Shown piece after piece: positions 42,027 through 49,291 of a stretch of 54,856 bases of DNA; positions within the stretch are counted from its first letter, which is position 1, and every line of letters starts with the position of its first letter. The notes under the pieces are model-generated. The model worked only from the letters and a program-made list of their open reading frames with translations. It searched no databases and was not told the DNA's origin. The position numbers were made by a program, and so were the translations under genes. Source of the DNA: Chthonomonadales bacterium. Lineage in GTDB: Bacteria > Armatimonadota > Chthonomonadetes > Chthonomonadales > CAJBBX01. The DNA lies in the NCBI GenBank assembly GCA_020849275.1, contig JADLGO010000021.1, positions 136,324 to 191,179 of the forward strand, given 5' to 3'.

Positions 42027-42893
42027 GTGACGCGGCCCGAGCGACCGGAATGGACCTTGCTGCGCGAGGCAGCGGAGCGGCTGCGCGCTGCCGGCACCGA
42101 CTCGCCGCTGATGGAGGCAGGGCTCCTTCTCGCCTACGCAGCGGGCGTCCGTCGCCTGGACGTGCTGGCCGGAACTCTGGAACCGCCGGATGCCGACGTG
42201 CGTGCGCGCTTTCGCGCCGTGGTGGCGCGGCGCGCCGAGCGGGTGCCTCTCGCGTATCTGCTCGGCCGGCAGGAGTTCTATGGCCGCGCCTTGGAGGTAA
42301 CGCCGGCCACCCTCGTCCCGAGACCGGAGACAGAGCTCCTGGTGGAGTTCGGCATGAGTACGGTCGGCGACGGGGCCGGCGCCCTGGCGATCGACGTCGG
42401 AACGGGCGGCGGCTGCATCGCGGTCAGCGTGGCGGCGGGGGCGCCGGGGGCCCGCGTGCTGGCGGTCGATCTGTCTCTGGAAGCGCTGCGGGTCGCGACC
42501 CGCAATGCCGAGCGACTGGGTGTCGGGTCGCGCGTAGCGTGCGTCCGGGGCGACCTGCTCGCGCCCGTGGCGAGCGGTTCGGCGGCGGTCGTGCTCTCGA
42601 ACCCGCCCTACGTGGCCACGGATGACCTGGCCGGTCTTCAGCCAGAGGTGCGCGACCACGAACCCCGGCTTGCGTTGGACGGAGGTCCGGACGGCCTCTC
42701 CATCCACCGTCGGCTGGCGCGAGACGCGCGGCGCGCGCTCCGGCCGGACGGCTGGCTCGCGGTGGAGGTCGGGGCCGGTCAGGCCGCGGCGGTCGCCGCG
42801 TTGCTGCGCGGCGAGGGCTACACACACGTTGCCGCGCAGCGCGACCTGGCCGGCATTGAGCGGATGGTCCGCGGGCGGCGCGGGCGCGCGTGA
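42027..42893 (+). CDS. prmC: Peptide chain release factor N5-glutamine methyltransferase PrmC
   Basis: Methylates the glutamine of the GGQ motif of release factors using SAM. 288 residues, GTG start. N-terminal helical domain (residues 1-85), then the SAM-binding AIDVGTGGGCIAVSVAAG (residue about 112) and the catalytic NPPY in VLSNPPYVATDDL. Adjacent to its substrate gene prfA, the usual arrangement. Confidence 0.95.
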   Translation: MTRPERPEWTLLREAAERLRAAGTDSPLMEAGLLLAYAAGVRRLDVLAGTLEPPDADVRARFRAVVARRAERVPLAYLLGRQEFYGRALEVTPATLVPRPETELLVEFGMSTVGDGAGALAIDVGTGGGCIAVSVAAGAPGARVLAVDLSLEALRVATRNAERLGVGSRVACVRGDLLAPVASGSAAVVLSNPPYVATDDLAGLQPEVRDHEPRLALDGGPDGLSIHRRLARDARRALRPDGWLAVEVGAGQAAAVAALLRGEGYTHVAAQRDLAGIERMVRGRRGRA

Positions 42894-42926
42894 GGCGGCC
42901 GGCGCACGGCCGGGAGGTGGGAACGG

Positions 42927-43748
42927 TTGCCAGACGAACCCGAAGGCGCTGTGCCGCTGGAGCATCCCGCCATGGCGGCGTCCGCCGCACCGACGATCGC
43001 CTGCCACGGGCTGACCAAGCAGTTCGGTTCGCTGCGGGCAGTGGACGACCTGAGCCTCGCGGTGTATCCCGGCGAGTTGTTCGGCTTCCTTGGCCCCAAC
43101 GGCGCCGGCAAGACGACGACCATCAAGATGATGGCGGGCCTGCTCCGACCGACGGCGGGCACGGCCACCATCGGCGGGTACGACATCCAGGTGGAGCCGC
43201 TTCGCGCCAAGGCCATCCTGGGCTACATCCCAGATAACCCGTTCCTCTATGAGAAGCTCACCGGCCAGGAGTTCCTGAACTTCATGGCCGACCTCTACTC
43301 GGTGGCCACACGCAACCGCGCGCGGCGCATCGACGACCTCCTGCGGCTGTTCGAGCTCCAGGACAAGGGCGGGGAGCTGATCCAGGGCTACTCGCGCGGC
43401 ATGCGGCAGAAGATCGCCCTCGCCGGGGCCTTGATCCATCAGCCGAGCGTCATCTTCCTGGACGAGCCGACGGTGGGCCTGGACCCCAAGAGCGCACGCC
43501 TGATGAAAGATGTGCTCCGCCAGCTCTGCCGGGACGGCACGACGGTGTTCGTCTCCACGCACATCCTGGAGATCGCGGAGCGAATGTGTGATCGCTTCGG
43601 CATCATCCACCGCGGCCGACTGGTGGCGCTCGGGACGATGAACGAGCTCCGTGAGCGGGCCGCCTCCGATACCAAGAGCCTCGAGGACATCTTCCTGGAG
43701 CTCACCAGTGGCGAGGAGCTGGGGGACCTGATCCGCTACCTCAGCTAG
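42927..43748 (+). CDS. ABC transporter ATP-binding protein
   Basis: 273 residues from TTG 42927 (GGGAGGTGG upstream); ATG 42972 is an alternative that keeps the whole domain. Walker A GPNGAGKT at residues 56-63, signature YSRGMRQKIALAGAL, Walker B VIFLDEPTVGLDP, and a switch histidine in VSTHILE. It is of the CcmA/NatA-like export class. No membrane partner permease is adjacent: the next gene is a CPBP protease. The partner permease may be elsewhere. Confidence 0.93.
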   Translation: MPDEPEGAVPLEHPAMAASAAPTIACHGLTKQFGSLRAVDDLSLAVYPGELFGFLGPNGAGKTTTIKMMAGLLRPTAGTATIGGYDIQVEPLRAKAILGYIPDNPFLYEKLTGQEFLNFMADLYSVATRNRARRIDDLLRLFELQDKGGELIQGYSRGMRQKIALAGALIHQPSVIFLDEPTVGLDPKSARLMKDVLRQLCRDGTTVFVSTHILEIAERMCDRFGIIHRGRLVALGTMNELRERAASDTKSLEDIFLELTSGEELGDLIRYLS

Positions 43749-43760
43749 GAGCGAGCCGTC

Positions 43761-44663
43761 ATGCCGGACCTGACGTCGAAGGAAGCCATGTACCTGGTCC
43801 TCGCCGCCCTCGCGGTGATCGGCCTGGTCGTGGTCGTCGACTTCGTCCTGTTTCTGGCGTGGGCGATCCGCAAGGAGGCCGTAGATGCAGGGCAGGCCCG
43901 CCCGATCTTCGCCCCCAAGTGGAGCCTGGCCGATCCGTGGATCGGTGGTCAGCTCGCGCTGATCCTGGTGGCGACCCTCACAGGCGGAATCGCGGCGGTA
44001 GCCGGGTACATTTCGGGCGGCATGAGGCTTGCCGGTGGGGGCCTGACTCGCGCGGCGCTCTGGGCCATGCTGATCAGCGTGGCGGCGCAGAACGTCGTGC
44101 TGGTCGGGGTCTCGGGCTGGTATCTGTTCCGCAAGTACCGCGCGACGGCGGCCGAGGTGGGCCTTACGCGTCCGTCGGCGAGACTGGTGGTTATCGGCCT
44201 TGCGGCGGGAGTGGGCGTGATGCTGCTCGGCGGCGCGCTCGAGTTGGGGCTCAACTGGGCCATCCGCCACCTCCTGCCCGTCGGCCTCTCGGCCACCCTG
44301 CGACACCTCAGCGCCGCGCTCAGCGCGGAGAGCCTCACCAGGCCACTGTCGGGTTCGCCGGCCATGTACGCGCTGTTCGTGGTGGGTGCCGGCCTCCTGG
44401 CTCCGATCGGTGAGGAGTTCTTCTTCCGCGCCTTTCTTTACAACTGCGCAAAGCGTCGCCTGGGCATCGGCCTCGGGCTTCTCGTGAGCGCGCTCGCGTT
44501 CGGATTTGCGCACGGAGGGCCGCTCCTGGTCCTCGCGATCGTTCCGATGGGCCTCGTTCTCGGCATCGCATACGAGTGGTCGGGGTCGCTGTGGGTGCCT
44601 ATCCTCATGCACGCGGTGAACAACACCGTCGGCCTCTTGGCGGCCTACGTCGGCGGCGGCTGA
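43761..44663 (+). CDS. CPBP family intramembrane metalloprotease
   Basis: 300 residues, about eight hydrophobic helices. The CPBP (Abi) motifs are complete: EEFFFRAFLYN (EExxxR), FGFAHGG (FxxxH) and HAVNNTVGL (HxxxN). These form a metal-dependent active site inside the membrane; bacterial members process prenylated or small membrane substrates or act in self-immunity. It follows the ABC ATPase by 12 bases, so the pair is probably an operon; an N-terminal region (VDFVLFLAWAIRKEA) is outside the catalytic domain. Confidence 0.92.
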   Translation: MPDLTSKEAMYLVLAALAVIGLVVVVDFVLFLAWAIRKEAVDAGQARPIFAPKWSLADPWIGGQLALILVATLTGGIAAVAGYISGGMRLAGGGLTRAALWAMLISVAAQNVVLVGVSGWYLFRKYRATAAEVGLTRPSARLVVIGLAAGVGVMLLGGALELGLNWAIRHLLPVGLSATLRHLSAALSAESLTRPLSGSPAMYALFVVGAGLLAPIGEEFFFRAFLYNCAKRRLGIGLGLLVSALAFGFAHGGPLLVLAIVPMGLVLGIAYEWSGSLWVPILMHAVNNTVGLLAAYVGGG

Positions 44664-44701
44664 AGCGTGCGCCGAGGACGGCGCGGACGGATGGTGGATA
44701 C

Positions 44702-45559
44702 ATGACACGCTCGTTCGGTCGCATCGTAGCGGTGGTGGCGGTCGCTGCGGCTCTGTCGGGATGCTCCCAGCTTGGCGGCCTGCCGCAGGCGGCGCCGCCG
44801 CGCGAGGTTCGCTCGGGGCTGGACCTGCTGCGCGCCGGCCGCGACGCGGAGGCGATGGCGCAGTTCGACGCCGCCGTGCGCAAACGCCCGAGTGACCTGC
44901 GCGTCTACGCGACGATCGCGCAAGAGGCCGGGAGCCGGCTCGGCCGCTGGCAGATCGCCGCGGCCTACGCGAAGCGCGGGCTCAAGGCGGCGCCAGAGGC
45001 CGCCGCGCCCGAGCGGGCCGCTCTGCACGGCATCCTCGGGCAGGCGCGCCAGGAGATGGGCGACTTCGAGGGATCCGTGCGTGAGCACAAGGCCGCGCTC
45101 AAGTTGTTGCCGGACAACCCCGGCCTGATGAACAACCTGGGCTACGTGTATGCCGAGATGCCGGGCGGCGAGGCCCACCTGCGCGACGCGCTGCACCTGA
45201 CCACCGAGGCCGTGCGCATCGGGCGCCAGCAGGACGTCAGCGACACGGAACTCGGCGTCTACATGGACAGCCTGGGCTGGGTGCAGTACCGTCTCGGGCG
45301 CTATGACGACGCGCTCAGCTCGCTCGCCTTCGCCGCCAGCATGGCGCCGGGTGAGCCGGACATCCAGTATCATCTCGCCATGGCCTATCGGGCGAAGGGA
45401 GACATCGCCTCGGCCCGCACCATGCTTCTGCGCACGCTGCGCGCCAATCCCCGCCACGCCCCGGCGCTCGCCGCGCTTGCGGCGCTGCCCGCGTCGCCGC
45501 CGAAGCGCGGCGGGGCGGCCAGCGAACCCCAGCAGGGCCCCGCCCTCGGCGCCGACTGA
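44702..45559 (+). CDS. TPR-repeat lipoprotein
   Basis: 285 residues from ATG 44702. The N-terminus is a lipoprotein signal peptide with lipobox LSGC (RIVAVVAVAAALSGCSQ), so the mature protein starts at Cys21. At least four tetratricopeptide-type units follow (residues about 35-260), e.g. GQARQEMGDFEGSVREHKAAL and GWVQYRLGRYDDALSSLAFA. The tail is Pro/Ala-rich. Such proteins scaffold envelope complexes; the partner is unknown. It starts 38 bases after the CPBP gene and is probably in that operon. Confidence 0.88.
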   Translation: MTRSFGRIVAVVAVAAALSGCSQLGGLPQAAPPREVRSGLDLLRAGRDAEAMAQFDAAVRKRPSDLRVYATIAQEAGSRLGRWQIAAAYAKRGLKAAPEAAAPERAALHGILGQARQEMGDFEGSVREHKAALKLLPDNPGLMNNLGYVYAEMPGGEAHLRDALHLTTEAVRIGRQQDVSDTELGVYMDSLGWVQYRLGRYDDALSSLAFAASMAPGEPDIQYHLAMAYRAKGDIASARTMLLRTLRANPRHAPALAALAALPASPPKRGGAASEPQQGPALGAD

Positions 45560-45621
45560 TCGTCCGGTTGGGGCGCGGCCTGGGTTCCACCAGCGCGACG
45601 CCTCAGGCCTCTGGCGCCCCT

Positions 45622-45660
45622 CCGCATGTTCGTTAGCCAGCGTTGACGAAACACATGCGG
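45622..45660 (+). promoter_or_regulatory. Long imperfect palindrome overlapping the marR promoter
   Basis: CCGCATGT (45622-45629) and ACATGCGG (45653-45660) are perfect complements 23 bases apart. Between them TTCGT (45629-45633) and ACGAA (45646-45650) form an inner inverted repeat. The -35 box of the next promoter (45643-45648) lies within it. A repressor bound here would block the promoter; MarR proteins are often autoregulated this way. It could alternatively be a terminator for the TPR gene, but no T-run follows. Confidence 0.5.
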
Positions 45661-45671
45661 TGTGGTAGGAT
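45643..45671 (+). promoter_or_regulatory. Predicted promoter of the marR-desulfurase operon
   Basis: TTGACG (45643-45648), 17 bases, TAGGAT (45666-45671). The leader to the ATG at 45875 is about 197 bases and contains no convincing ORF; I see no further element in it. With the palindrome above this accounts for the 315-base gap. Confidence 0.7.
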
Positions 45672-45874
45672 CGAGTTGGACGGCCTCGCTGCCGTGCCTG
45701 CCCCCGACGCGGGTTCTTCCTCGGGAGTTACGGCGGGCCGACGGTTCGAGCGGGGCCGTTGCGCGCGCGTCACGCCGCCGCTGAGACCGGTCCGTCTCTT
45801 GTCTGGCGGGGGACCTGCACGGGGCGGCGACACCATCGAACGGGCCGAGCTCACGCGCGGGCTGGAGGGGCGAT

Positions 45875-46414
45875 ATGTCTGAGGCGTCGTCCGCGGAGGC
45901 CATGCGGGCCTCCGACCTATTCGTGCAGATCATGTACAAGACGCTGAGCCAGCACCTGATCGCGGAGCTGACCGACGAGAAGGTTAGCCTGCCGCAGGTA
46001 CACGCGATGCGCTACGTCTGGCTCCATCAGAACGTGCTGATGGGCGATCTGGCCGCCGGCCTGCGGATCAGCTACCCGTCGGCCACCAACATGGTCAAGC
46101 GGCTCGAACGCCAGGGCCTGGTGGAGCGGATGGTGAACCCGGCGGATCGCCGTGAGGTGGAGGTCCGCTTAACCGTGCGCGGCCGCGATCTGACCGAGCT
46201 CATGGAGAGCGAACGCATCTCGCGCCTCCGCACGGTGCTGGACGCCATGCCCGACGAGGACCGCGCCGCCCTCCTTCGCGGCCTCTACCGCTTCGTGCAG
46301 GTGGCCGTGGGCGAGGATGAGGACATCGCCTCCGACGTCTGCCTGCGCTGCGGGGCAAGCGCTGCCCCAGGTTGTCCCATCGCCGAGTCCCATGTGCTCC
46401 ACGTCTGCCGGTAG
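45875..46414 (+). CDS. MarR-family regulator with C-terminal four-cysteine motif
   Basis: 179 residues. Residues 15-140 form a MarR winged helix: the recognition region is LMGDLAAGLRISYPSATNMVKRLERQ and the wing is NPADRREVEVRLTVRG. A terminal extension (residues 150-179) carries four cysteines, C156-X2-C159-X7-C167-X10-C178, near the very end. Classical MarR proteins lack this. The pattern could hold zinc or an Fe-S cluster, or act as thiol switch. The cysteine desulfurase starts 12 bases later, which links the sensor to sulfur or Fe-S metabolism by context. Probable autoregulation through the palindrome at 45622-45660. Confidence 0.87.
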   Translation: MSEASSAEAMRASDLFVQIMYKTLSQHLIAELTDEKVSLPQVHAMRYVWLHQNVLMGDLAAGLRISYPSATNMVKRLERQGLVERMVNPADRREVEVRLTVRGRDLTELMESERISRLRTVLDAMPDEDRAALLRGLYRFVQVAVGEDEDIASDVCLRCGASAAPGCPIAESHVLHVCR

Positions 46415-46426
46415 GACGGTCGATCC

Positions 46427-47599
46427 GTGGTCGACTCCCTGAGGTTGCCGGTCTACCTGGACCATGCGGCCACCACGCCGGTCGCGCCGGCCGTGCTTGC
46501 GGCGATGCAACCCTTCTTCTCCGACGTGTTCGCCAACCCCGCCGCGGCGCATGCCGCCGGCCTCGAGGCCCGCGAGGCCGTCGAAACGAGCCGCGAGACG
46601 CTTGCGCGGCTGATTGGAGCCGACCCCGAGGAGATCACGTTCACCTCTGGAGGGACGGAATCGGACAACCTGGCGCTGAAGGGGGTGGCGCGCGCGGTGC
46701 TCGGGGAGCGCCGGCACGTCCTGGTCTCGGCCATCGAGCACCACGCCGTGTTGGACGCGGCGCGAGCGCTGAGTGCGGAGGGCTTCGACGTGGAGACGCT
46801 GCCCGTTACCGCCGAGGGCATCGTGGAACCAGAGGCCGTGGCCGACCGTATATCTGCGCGAACGGCCTTGGTCTCGGTGATGCATGCGAACAACGAGGTG
46901 GGAACGGTGGAGCCGATCAGCGAGATCGGCCGCATATGCCGCGAGGCGGGTGTCCCCTTTCACGTGGATGCCGTGCAGACCTTCGGGCGGGCCCCGCTGG
47001 ACGTGAGGGCAAGCTTCGTCGATCTTGCCAGCGTCTCGGGGCACAAGCTCTACGGCCCCAAGGGCATAGGGGCTCTCTACGTCCGCCGTGGGGTGCGCCT
47101 CGTCCCGTGTCAGGATGGCGGCGAGCAGGAGCGGGGACGGCGGGCGGGGACGCTTAACGTCCCCGGAATCGTGGGACTGGCCGTCGCGGCGGAGGCCGCA
47201 TGTGCGGAGCGCGAAGCTGAGTCGGCGCGGCTGGCAACGCTCCGTGACCGGCTGATGGCGGCGCTCCTGGCCAACGTGCCGGGATGCCGGATCAGCGGGT
47301 CGCGCCGCCAGAGGCTACCGAACAACGTGCACGTGTGCATCGAGGGTGTCGAAGGGGAGCCGGTGCTGCTGGCACTGGACGCCGCCGGCGTCTTCGCGTC
47401 CGCCGGCTCGGCCTGTTCGGCGGGGTCGACAGAGCCCTCGCACGTGCTGATCGCGATGGGCCTTGGCCGCAACCTGGCTCGCGGAGCGCTGCGGCTGACT
47501 CTGGGTAAGGATACCGACGCGGCGGCGGTCGAGTACGCGGCGGAAGCGGTGGCCCACGCGGTGACGGAGGTCCGCGGCATGGCCGCGACGGGGTCGTGA
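46427..47599 (+). CDS. Cysteine desulfurase (NifS/IscS family)
   Basis: PLP enzyme that removes sulfur from cysteine for Fe-S clusters, tRNA thiolation or other acceptors. 390 residues, GTG start. YLDHAATTP at the N-terminus, TSGGTESDNLALKG, the PLP lysine K207 in VSGHKLYGPKG, and the catalytic cysteine C330 in SAGSACSAGSTEPSHVL, on a loop of the group I (NifS/IscS) type. No scaffold gene (iscU/nifU/sufU) or tRNA thiolase (mnmA) follows; the next gene is the sigma factor. Cotranscribed with the four-cysteine MarR protein. I leave the symbol blank because iscS and nifS cannot be told apart here. Confidence 0.94.
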   Translation: MVDSLRLPVYLDHAATTPVAPAVLAAMQPFFSDVFANPAAAHAAGLEAREAVETSRETLARLIGADPEEITFTSGGTESDNLALKGVARAVLGERRHVLVSAIEHHAVLDAARALSAEGFDVETLPVTAEGIVEPEAVADRISARTALVSVMHANNEVGTVEPISEIGRICREAGVPFHVDAVQTFGRAPLDVRASFVDLASVSGHKLYGPKGIGALYVRRGVRLVPCQDGGEQERGRRAGTLNVPGIVGLAVAAEAACAEREAESARLATLRDRLMAALLANVPGCRISGSRRQRLPNNVHVCIEGVEGEPVLLALDAAGVFASAGSACSAGSTEPSHVLIAMGLGRNLARGALRLTLGKDTDAAAVEYAAEAVAHAVTEVRGMAATGS

Positions 47600-47638
47600 G
47601 CGTTGACCCGGCCGAAGACACGGAATGGCGGGTGTGCC

Positions 47639-47667
47639 TTGACAAAGCGGCACACCCACCTTATAAT
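47639..47667 (+). promoter_or_regulatory. Fully consensus promoter for the sigma factor gene
   Basis: TTGACA (47639-47644), 17-base spacer, TATAAT (47662-47667): a perfect match to the housekeeping sigma consensus, 40 bases after the desulfurase stop. Predicted start about 47674. Confidence 0.9.
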
Positions 47668-47674
47668 GGTTCGA

Positions 47675-47989
47675 GCGGGGCGGTCGGTACGCGGTTTCGG
47701 CGCCCAATGTTATACAACACACTACCCGTGCCGCCTCAGTGTTGAGGCCGCCATCTATCCGGCGCATGGGCGCCTACGGGCCGCGAGCCGTGGATCCTGG
47801 CGGCGGCGTCGGTCTGCCGTCGAGGCGGGCCACACCCAGACGGTCCCGCGCCGCCGTTCCTCCACGCGCTCCAACGCTCGCTACCCGCCGATCGCCGAAG
47901 TCGTGTCGAGCCGACTGTGAAAAAGCGCACAGTCGCGGGGCAGTATGTGCGCGTGCCATACGATGCCCGACCCAAGGAGGGTTGTCCTC
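47675..47989 (+). other. Long structured leader of the sigma factor mRNA
   Basis: About 315 bases between the predicted start and the ATG at 47990. Close to the gene it can form CGACTGTG (47912-47919), loop AAAAAGCG, CACAGTCG (47928-47935), followed by a weaker GTATG/CATAC stem and then the AAGGAGG ribosome-binding site. A 105-codon ORF spans part of the leader, but it begins upstream of the promoter, is arginine-rich and has no ribosome-binding site, so I do not call it a gene. No known riboswitch is recognised. Confidence 0.5.
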
Positions 47990-49051
47990 ATGAGCAGCAG
48001 TCCCGCCACTCTGGAGCGGACGCCTGCGCCCGTGTCCGATGGCGAGGTGGGCGATCGCGAACCACACAGTGGTACGGCGACCAGGGAGTCGCCTGTTGAA
48101 TATGTAGACGAACCGGCCGCGGCGCTCCTGGCCATCGTCGACGATGGCGACGAGCCCGATGAGGACGCGCCGCCCGCGGCACTCGCCGAGACCGAGGAGC
48201 GCGCGGAGGACGAGTGCGTCGTGGAGCCCACCCGATCGGATGAGGACGTGCAGGTCTGGATGAGCCGCGCGCGGGGCGCTCAACTCCTGACCGCCGAGGA
48301 GGAGATGCGCCTGGCCCGTGCGGTGCAGCGCGGCGACAAGCGCGCCAAGGACGAGTTGACCGAGGCCAACCTCCGCCTCGTCGTCAGCATCGCCAAGAAG
48401 TACTCCGTGCGCGGGATCCCGCTACCCGACCTCATTCAAGAGGGCAATATCGGCCTGATCCGCGCCGTCGAGAAGTTCGACCCGGACAAGGGCTTTCGCT
48501 TCAGCACCTACGCGACGTGGTGGATCCGCCGCGCCATCGCGCGCGCCATCATCAATCAGGGCCGCACCATCCGAATTCCCGTGTACGTAGCCGAGATCAT
48601 TCACAAACTCGTGAAGGCCAGCGGCCGTCTGCGGCAGCAACTCCATCGTGAGCCCACGGTCGACGAGCTCGCCCGCGAGCTCGAAGTGCCGGTCGAGCGC
48701 GTGAACGAGATCATGCGCATCGCGCTCGAGCCACTCTCCCTCGAGACGCCCGTCGGCGAGAAGGACAACAGCCAGCTCTCCGACTTCATCCAGTCGAGCA
48801 GCGCTCCCTCGCCCTCCGAGGCCACGCTCAACCTGATCCGGCGCGAGCAGATCGAGGAAGTGCTCAACCGCCTGACCGGGCGCGAGCGCGACGTTCTGCG
48901 CATGCGCTTTGGCCTGGATGACGGTTACGCGCGCACGCTGGAAGAGGTCGGGAGCCGCCTGCACGTGACGCGAGAGCGCGTCCGCCAGATCGAGTTGCGC
49001 GCGCTGAAGAAGCTGCGCCACCTCGGGCCGGCGGAGCTGATCCGCCACTGA
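47990..49051 (+). CDS. rpoD: Primary RNA polymerase sigma factor, RpoD/SigA type
   Basis: 353 residues from ATG 47990, with AAGGAGG nine bases upstream. The N-terminal 85 residues are acidic and unstructured in appearance, replacing region 1.1. Region 1.2 ([20 protein letters not shown]), region 2 ([20 protein letters not shown], then [19 protein letters not shown]), region 3, and region 4.2 HTH ([20 protein letters not shown]) are complete. The linker [17 protein letters not shown] is the 3.2 finger typical of primary rather than alternative sigma factors. The nine or so promoters in this window that match TTGACA/TATAAT with 17-base spacers fit its expected specificity. Confidence 0.95.
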   Translation: MSSSPATLERTPAPVSDGEVGDREPHSGTATRESPVEYVDEPAAALLAIVDDGDEPDEDAPPAALAETEERAEDECVVEPTRSDEDVQVWMSRARGAQLLTAEEEMRLARAVQRGDKRAKDELTEANLRLVVSIAKKYSVRGIPLPDLIQEGNIGLIRAVEKFDPDKGFRFSTYATWWIRRAIARAIINQGRTIRIPVYVAEIIHKLVKASGRLRQQLHREPTVDELARELEVPVERVNEIMRIALEPLSLETPVGEKDNSQLSDFIQSSSAPSPSEATLNLIRREQIEEVLNRLTGRERDVLRMRFGLDDGYARTLEEVGSRLHVTRERVRQIELRALKKLRHLGPAELIRH

Positions 49052-49073
49052 GGCGTGCCCGGAGCGTCGAGAT

Positions 49074-49101
49074 CAGGGAGGGAGCCGCGGCTCCCTCCCT
49101 G
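49074..49101 (+). terminator. Perfect 28-base palindrome after rpoD
   Basis: CAGGGAGGGAGCC, GC, GGCTCCCTCCCTG: 13 pairs around a minimal loop, 22 bases after the stop. Only CTCGATTCC follows, so there is no clear T-run. The remaining 190 bases to the next gene show no other element except an in-frame extension I do not believe. Confidence 0.65.
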
Positions 49102-49291
49102 CTCGATTCCGGCGGCGCGTAGCGCGTGCAACCGCGCCGTGTGCGGCCGCTCCGTCGTCGGAAGCGTGAGCATGTGGCGGATGGGGACCGCGCGCGCGGG
49201 CCGACGGTCACCGATCCATGTTGCGCTCGTGGCGTGGGGATGGATCGTCCGCACCGCCCGGCGAGAGCGCTGGGTTGCGGGAGGTGCCTTG

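Noticed and set aside
41988-44708. A 906-codon open frame on the minus strand over prmC, the ABC ATPase and the CPBP gene
   Set aside because: It is the antisense shadow of three well-supported genes; the translation is rich in Arg, His and Gln without recognisable motifs, as expected from GC-rich codon structure.
47603-47920. 105-codon frame in the sigma factor leader
   Set aside because: It starts upstream of the consensus promoter, has no ribosome-binding site, and its product is arginine-rich.
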